The notes under the pieces are model-generated. The model searched no databases. It worked only from the letters and a program-made list of their open reading frames with translations, and was not told where the DNA came from. This document shows, one piece after another, positions 57,186 through 64,000 of a DNA stretch of 64,000 bases (positions are counted from its first letter, which is position 1; each line of letters starts with the position of its first letter). Location of the stretch: assembly GCA_020152595.1 (NCBI GenBank), contig JAIGNY010002020.1:2244501-2308500 (forward strand). The letters run 5' to 3'. The position numbers and the translations under genes are program-made. Origin of the DNA: Chiridota heheva. Its lineage: Eukaryota > Echinodermata > Holothuroidea > Apodida > Chiridotidae.

Positions 57186-57298
57186 CTGAAACATAACAAA
57201 ACTATCATTATAAACCTTAGGTTATAGTGAGATGGGCAAGAGAGAAGGAAGGGAAGGGGAGGAGGGGGGGGGGGCAGGAGGTATCTATTTTTGCAGCA

Positions 57299-57540
<242 letters not shown>

Positions 57541-57797
57541 ATGAGAAAATGAAAAAGATGCAGTTTCAGTTGACTTTAATGCTCCATTGTAGATACTGTC
57601 TGTTTCATACCTCCACTTGTGTTGGAGGCACTGTTCAGTCTACATTAAAACAACCTTGTTTCTAAGCAATAAACAAGGATTTAATGAGAACCCTTAATGA
57701 GTAGCTAATCCATTCAAGTGATGCCAAATTCAGAGAGATTGTACTTGGGTTTGTGTCGGCAGATGGATACTACTTCAGGGCGTTTATTCAAAGATAA

Positions 57798-57875
57798 ATA
57801 GATGGATGGATGGATGTATGTATGTATGTATGTATGTTTGTGTGTGGGTGTGTGTATGTATGTATGTATGTTTGT
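57798..57875. repeat. (GATG)/(GTAT)n microsatellite
   Basis: 'gatggatggatg' grading into 'tatgtatgtatg' and 'tgtgtgggtgtgtg'. Confidence 0.93.
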
Positions 57876-58512
57876 GCAAAAACATTAAGGGGAAATGAAA
57901 ATTCATCTTTACGTCACGTTTCTCCTAAACGTTGAATTGTTAGAATAAATTTCCGTAAAAACAGAGATTTATATGTAATAGGTAGAATAGGTAGAAGGGG
58001 GGCCTAGAATTCCAGGTCATGACCAACACCAGCTGACAATTTAGATAATGTTAGTTTGGACCCACTGTGATAGCAATAATGCTTTAATAGCAAAACTACT
58101 CAATTTTGGGTGGACGCGATGATCAAATTGGGACAAATAAATACACAGGACACCTGCATTTACAAGCAAAATCAAATATGTTCTCAGTAATCAATATAAA
58201 AAATCATACATATATTACATGCAGACCAAATACACAAAATGCTAAACCTGCTGGCATAATGTTAAAATTAAATCATCCCACGGTAAAATATTAATATCAA
58301 GTGACTAAATATACCATCACCAGAGTTCATAAGTTGAGGGAACATTCTTCTGGAATGCCTAGGACATCTCAGGAGAGGACATCTCAAGAAAAACGCTTAA
58401 TAACTGTTGAAAAGCTACAATTGTGAAACCAGTCCAGTCAGCCAGTCAACGAGCGAAGGATGATTGACAGGTCACACTTTGTTTACATCAATGAACAAGA
58501 AGCACAGCAGCA

Positions 58513-58578
58513 TGAGTCATTTTACGAGGAAACCCGAAAGTACTTTTACGTCACAAGACACGTCACAGGCATGCGTCA
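58513..58578. promoter_or_regulatory. Cluster of AP-1 and CRE half-site motifs
   Basis: TGAGTCA at 58513-58519, ACGTCA at 58548-58553 and 58560-58565, GCGTCA at 58573-58578, all within 66 bp. The three CGTCA cores are 12-13 bp apart. The location, 1.3 kb upstream of the first recognised GH63-like exon, would suit a promoter or enhancer, but no transcription start is known. Confidence 0.35.
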
Positions 58579-59589
58579 CACGGATTAGGAGGCAAAGAAG
58601 TTGGTATGACGGACAATTTATCGGGATATAGAAACAGCCTCTGGGATATTAAAGGGAAAATACAGGAATGTGCGATACCTTATTGCTGAAAGTCAGCGGA
58701 ACAAAATCATCGGACAATCTGTTGTGGAGGTTTTCACAAACGAAAAGTTCTCTCGCGGTACACAAACTTCCACGAAGTTGATGAAGAGTAAACTTGAAGT
58801 AAAATGTCAATACACTTACTGAACAGTCACAAAAAGCTTCCTCACAATTCAAGAGTTTGACACATCAATTATCATTTACAGAAACAAATTAAAGTATTCA
58901 TCACAGTTATGACTGGCATGAAGTACTATAATATATGAATACAACGCAGTAAATATTACTCATAATTTTCAGTGACTGATAATTAACTTTACTGGGAAAT
59001 ACATCACTATTCCAATGCAAACTTGCAGGTATGTCCAAATAAGACAAAACAAGATTAGAACTGTCTCTGAAGTAACCTGTTTTACCAAACTAAGAATGAT
59101 CACAGAAATATTATCAAATATATCATTTTCTTGGGCTTAAGCTCCCACCACCCAAATTCACAACCTATCTCAATGGTTGCAAACAAAGAAGAGAGAGAGA
59201 AAATAGGTAGCTGATTAACTGATTGCTGTGGCTTTGTCACATTCTGCTTCACAGGCGAGACAAAAATCAAATGATGGACAACTGTTTCACAAATTATGCT
59301 AAAAGAATTAGAAGATGGGTGTGCTGTGAATCAAAGGTAGACAAATCTAAAAGAGAGGGTACACCAGAGATGAAGGCCCTTTTACAATAAAAATAAGTGT
59401 TCAGATGCAGGGGCATCAATCCATAGTCATAGGTGGGGAGACACAATATGTTTGAATAAAATTTCTTACCCTGAGGTTCTAGCAGTTATTAGACATTAGA
59501 GGATTAAGCAAGATCTTCGCTGCGAAAGGATTTGCTTGGTCATTGGATAAATGAAATTTAGAAAATTAGCCTGATTTTTGGAAATATAC

Positions 59590-60350
59590 CAATATCAAGA
59601 GCATAAACAGGTTTTTATTTGTATTATTATTATTATTATTTTTTTTTTTTTTTTTTTGAAGGGGGAATATCAAGAGCGTAAACAGGTTTTTATTTGTATT
59701 ATTATTATCATTATTTATTTATTTTTTTGAAGGGGATGGGGCGGATCTGCCAGATGTATATGCTTTGTGCATTTGCATTGGGATCTAGGAGCCCGCCCAA
59801 GGACCACTAGTGGGGCCCAGAGAAGTCTAGTGAAGGCCTAGAGCATTACAAAGTGCCTAAAATGTATAATATTGTATTCAATTGCCTGATATATCAGCTA
59901 AATAAAAATTGTAAAATCTCAAGGAAAAATGATATAAATCAGTCAACAACTAATTTGAAATAGTTGGTTGTTTTTTCCCTTTTGGAATTCTTTTGGGCGA
60001 CACCTCCCCCTACCCCACCCCATCGGCCTCTGGCTACACACCTGTTAAGAGCACAGTCAGGTTTTAATTTGGAGGGCAGATCTTCTGGCTGTATATGCTT
60101 TGCACATTCGGCATGGAGTCTAAAGGACTACCCAAGGGCCTCTAGTCCAGGGGTTGAGTAGAGAGGGCCTAAAATTGTCTAATATTGTATTTTATCGCCT
60201 TAAATATCAGCTACGTAAAAATGTAAAATCATATTAAAAATGACAAAAATCACTGTCAACGACTACATTTGAATAGGTCGGTCCTTTTTTTTGTGAGGAA
60301 GGGGAGGGGGTTGCTGCGACCCCTTTCCCCTGGCTACGCGCATGTAAATA
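59590..60350. repeat. Three tandem copies of a transposon-like repeat
   Basis: Unit starts of the form 'aagagc..aa.caggttttta' occur at about 59599, 59672 and 60049. The second and third units continue in parallel through 'tgtatatgctttg', 'taatattgtatt' and 'tatcagcta'. They end respectively with 'tctggctacacacctg' (60029-60044) and 'cctggctacgcgcatg' (60329-60344). The ends resemble the GGCTACGCCACTG terminus of the hAT-type MITE at 4725-5027. Confidence 0.7.
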
Positions 60351-60567
60351 AGTTTTAATATTTTAAAATAAATTGATATTAAACTTATATCTTTCTGTCA
60401 TAGCTATACAGAGCGTCACCAAGTTATCATACATGTTGTCATCACTCTGACACTGTACACTCGTATTTGTGCAATGAAGCGCATAGCCCATACGCATATG
60501 GCATAGGATAGTAAATTACATTTCAAAAACAGTGTATGCCGTAGAACACCAAAGTAACATGTCGTGA

Positions 60568-60607
60568 TGACGTCATAATTCTTTCACAGATATCATCAAT
60601 GACGTCA
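60568..60607. promoter_or_regulatory. Pair of full CRE palindromes
   Basis: TGACGTCA occurs at 60568-60575 and 60600-60607, 32 bp apart, or about three helical turns. No adjacent exon was recognised. Confidence 0.35.
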
Positions 60608-61960
60608 AATTTTGGGTTTCTGTATAACCTCGTTGACCGACTGAACCCCCACTATTTTCTCACATATGGCATGAAATATTGACAACAAATTATTGAGTAC
60701 AGAAGACATTGAAATATGCAAAAAGTGGGGGGTACATGTGATATTGTGTCCCCCATCTCAAAAAGTGGGAGGACATTCCCCCTTTCCCCCTGGGATTGAG
60801 GCCCATGTTCAAATGATGACTAACAGCCAGCCAGAAGACATTTTGAAGAGAAGCGAGGCTGTCTCTCAAATAAATTAGTAAGAAAACCTTCATGGAATAC
60901 ATCTACATATAAACTTTGCAGTTCTTGTAAAATAAACTATATTGATTCTTTAAAAATAACACCAACTTTTAAGTATTTATTCATATTATTACAACAGCAA
61001 TGAATAGGTCAGTCAGGGGCATAAAATGATTTTTAGAAGTTGGGGTTTTACAAATCTGAAGGGAATGTGAAAGTTAATTTTACCAATGTGCTGTTGCCAT
61101 AGGAAACTGTCTTACTAAAGCACTAATCAAACAAATGGGGTACTGGGTATGTTTATTAAGGTCACTGATGCAAGTCTAGCATGGAAGATTTACTATTAAT
61201 CTTTTTTGAAGCAAATTTGCCTATTCTATTCCACTGATAATAACTTATGTCCTGGTTCTGGGGTCCGGATGGTAAATCGCCCAGAAGTACAGTGTATCAT
61301 TTTGGCTGGAGAAGATACAGCATCAATATCGCTAAGTGATTTTAAAATATGAGCCATTTAATCATTTACCAATGTGATTTTATATTAATCAAGCCATATT
61401 TTTTTTCTTAATCTCAACTTGAACCTGCCTTGATTTACTGAAAGATCGGCAGATTAAGAGTTTGGGGTGCGGTGGGGGGTTTCAACTAGGTTTCTTTCAA
61501 CCAAGCTAAATCCTTTAAAGTTTTCACTCACACTCTTTGGAAATCACCCATTTAATCTTATGATATCGCTTAACCAATCATTTAATATTGTTCTGATTAC
61601 ACTGTGTTTGGCATAGTGTCTTCAATGCACTCAACATTTTGACCCCTTTGCAAGTTATTTAAAGCTCATTCAATTTTCCATAATTAATTTAAACACTATT
61701 TCCTTTTATGCACAATCATGGTGTACCACACAAAGGCCTAACAACTTGATAGCTTGCTAAACATCTACTGTACAATATCTCTACACGTGTCATGAACAAA
61801 CAATTTCTAAGAAATGTGACTTGAGGGTTACTGTACATTGTATGCCATGACTAAGAATGCTCCAAAACTAGTTGCATACAGTAAACTGATGGAGGGAAGT
61901 GGGGGAGAAAGTGTCAAATTTCCATGCCCTTTATATTTCTCTCTCTCTCTTAACAGTGAA
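60608..61960. other. Non-coding flank
   Basis: No gene, array or element recognised. Short ORFs at 60690-60902 are not supported. The missing N-terminal exon of the GH63-like gene was looked for here by its expected WGPYLSERQWG-type motif and not found. Confidence 0.5.
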
Positions 61961-61962
61961 TA

Positions 61963-62118
61963 TTTTAACATAACATAACATAACAAGATTACGGGCAAAG
62001 AAAGGTTAGTCACCCCATAAAAAGCCTTAACTAACACCACCAGCACCACAAAAAAAAAATACATCAAAGACGCCCAGAGTTAGTAAAAAACTTATCAATG
62101 TTGACTTTGAAATTGGTT
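61963..62118 (-). mobile_element. CR1/L2 LINE 3' tail, strongly 5'-truncated
   Basis: Plus-strand 'cataacataacataacaaga', then 'taaaaagcc', 'accaccagcaccacaaaaaa' and 'cttatcaatgttgactttga', repeats the order of 18928-19078. Only the last ~155 bp of that LINE are present, beginning where homology ends at 'tgaaattg'. Confidence 0.88.
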
Positions 62119-63760
62119 CTAAAGTCCTTTCAATTTCCTACCCTTTTAACCCTCAAAATTGTATCTTGGGTCCCGGGGGGCTTACAGGCCGCCATGAAGA
62201 ATTACAATTTTTAGGGCTGCCCAAAAATCAGAGCCATAGGCTTTCATAATTACCTTTCATCAATCACATTTTCTTGGAGAAATACATGTACTTGTACTTT
62301 CATGCCCACAAACCAAGATACAAGTATTTTTTTTTTTTTTTTAAATACAAATTGAAATCATGGGGTGCATAAACTTTGGGCCCCGCATAAACTTTGGGCC
62401 ACTTACTATACATCTTAACTATAGTACACTTAAATACTGCAACCCATTTAAACAAGTACAGTGTAGTATTGAATGTGTACATTGAAAGTGTTACACTTGC
62501 CATTCAATAAAAACAAAGAATTATTTTTGACTCTATATCACTATTGGGTCTCCTGGCCTAGACCTAATACCGGACAATGGTATGTAAACTCACCTTTCTT
62601 AAAACTACAGTACACAGTTGATCTGCTCATCCTCTATTGTACACAATTTATTACTATGAATGCCATGGTATACTTATCTGTTAGGGGCAGTTCATATCAG
62701 ATTAAATTGTTTACTGAGTCAACAGACTTGTTTTTCAATAATATTAAAGATAAATAGAGTAAACAAATGTTAGGAAAACATATTTAGGTTGACAAAGATG
62801 ATGTCAGCAAATTTTATTTTATTATAGGCCTAAAGAGTATATTTCCAGGTATACTACTTCATCAGTGTGGGGTCCAGGTGCCTGCTTAAAAGGTTCCTGG
62901 TATGGAAGTTATGATAAATTCAGTATTTACAGTACCTTATGTGCAAGTAGTTTATTTCTGATCAAATTAATGCTGCAGAAGAATAGAATTTTAGGGCTAA
63001 ATGGAACTTGTTGTTACAAATTAAGTTTCTTTAATTTCAGAAATTTTATCTCAGAACTGAAATTACAACAACCTACTTTATTATTGATCCATGTACCTGA
63101 ACACTACACAGTCCAGTTTTGTCATTAAAATGTAACAAAAACTCATGATTTTTGGCTGAATTTACACTTAGTTTATTATTCAAACAACATAGAGCATGAA
63201 ATTTACAGCATTTCAATTTGTTTTACAAAACTTGTTTCTCTGTTTGGTACTGAAATATAGTCAGTGTTTAATGAGGCAGGAATACAGTATCATAATCCTT
63301 TTAATGTCATGTACTATTTTATAGTACATTGTGATATAGTAACAATATTAGAGTCAAAACAAGTCATTTTCAATTCTTATCTAAACCACACTTTATTTGC
63401 AACAAACATTCAAGAAGAACTCAGCTAATGAAAGAAGCTACCCACTGAATAAAAAATGCAACAATTTTGAAACAATTACAGTCAATTTGAATTGTTTAAG
63501 TTCTCTACTTTAAGGTAGTGCAAGCTTTTCACACCTGGGTGAATAAAAAGAACTAAGGGTACTTAAGGTATATGAAAAACCAAGGACACTTTCCTCAGAA
63601 AAAAGGGAAAACACCTTTGTACACACAAATGCTCAAAGGAACTGGAACAATTTAAAGGGAGCTACATGTACATAAAAAACAATTAACTGTTACACTTGTG
63701 CAATGCAAATGTAGTTTTAACAACTAAACTGGGGAAACTACACATTTGTTCTGGTGATCA
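62119..63760. other. Non-coding flank with one repeat motif
   Basis: No gene found. 'gggtccaggtgcctgcttaa' at 62869 resembles the repeat core near 5820 ('gggcccgcttaagggctcct'). Confidence 0.5.
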
Positions 63761-63761
63761 T

Positions 63762-64000
63762 ACCACTGGCGTGGCCAGGACTTTTGTTTGGGGGTATTTT
63801 TGATGGGGGTAACCGAAAGTATGTCACCATATGCATAACCCATGGTGTGGGGTTCAGGGACCAAAGGGGTTCAGCCCCCAGAAGCTTTGAGAAATTACAC
63901 ATTATAGAGATATGAAATGCGCTAAAATTCAAACCAAATCGCGTGGTGTTTGCAAGGGGTGAAGTTCCAGAAAACTATGGGAAATGAAGAGAATTAGGCA
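63762..64000. repeat. hAT-like repeat edge running off the window
   Basis: Starts 'cactggcgtggccaggactt' and continues with a GGGGTTCAGGGACC core near 63850, like the block at 5733-6375. The other end lies beyond 64000. Confidence 0.5.

Noticed and set aside
58649..58852. 67-codon minus-strand frame as the missing first GH63-like exon
   Set aside because: It lacks the expected WGPY...REDY block and has no phase-2 donor at a fitting place; left uncalled.

Overview
This is nuclear DNA of an animal, most likely a marine invertebrate; the lineage cannot be fixed from the window. It holds two genes split by GT-AG introns of about 0.2 to 4.8 kb, relics of several non-LTR retrotransposon families, tRNA-derived SINEs, short TIR elements and long minisatellites. 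No operon-like layout, rRNA, CRISPR or functional tRNA gene was seen.

Both genes are on the minus strand. (1) At 10149-22168 is a complete five-exon gene for a 188-residue PXMP2/Mpv17-family peroxisomal membrane protein. (2) At 30420-57185 are fifteen exons that splice in perfect phase into 846 codons and a stop. They encode a large glycoside hydrolase of the GH63/MGH1-like (yeast YMR196W-like) family. Only the N-terminal exon or exons are missing; they are probably beyond 64000 or were not recognised. Most ORFs outside these exons are shadows of repeats.

Layout: 1-10100 is repeat-rich flank (LINE fragment, ~145-bp tandem repeat, hAT-type MITE with 8-bp target duplication, dispersed repeats with ATGCAAAT, 19-bp minisatellite). 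10149-22168 is PXMP2, whose introns hold a SINE, a 2.8-kb 45-bp minisatellite, a LINE/tRNA-like junction and a CR1/L2-type LINE. 22169-30419 is intergenic, with 42-bp and 30-bp arrays, a truncated LINE tail and a TTAA-flanked MITE. 30420-57185 is the GH63-like gene, whose introns carry an L2-type LINE, a THAP-domain relic, an RNase H-bearing LINE, four minisatellites, hAT-like elements and SINEs. 57186-64000 is upstream flank with a 240-bp (AT)n tract, CRE/AP-1-like motif clusters, tandem repeats and another LINE tail.

The genes have no obvious functional link. PXMP2 is a peroxisomal membrane channel family. The GH63-like protein has the conserved signatures of an (alpha/alpha)6-barrel alpha-glycosidase, but its animal function is not established to my knowledge. 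The notable architectural feature is the set of kilobase-scale arrays with strict periods (19, 30 or 45 bp), most of them inside introns. All coordinates come from reading the sequence by eye; repeat edges are approximate unless a target duplication is given.
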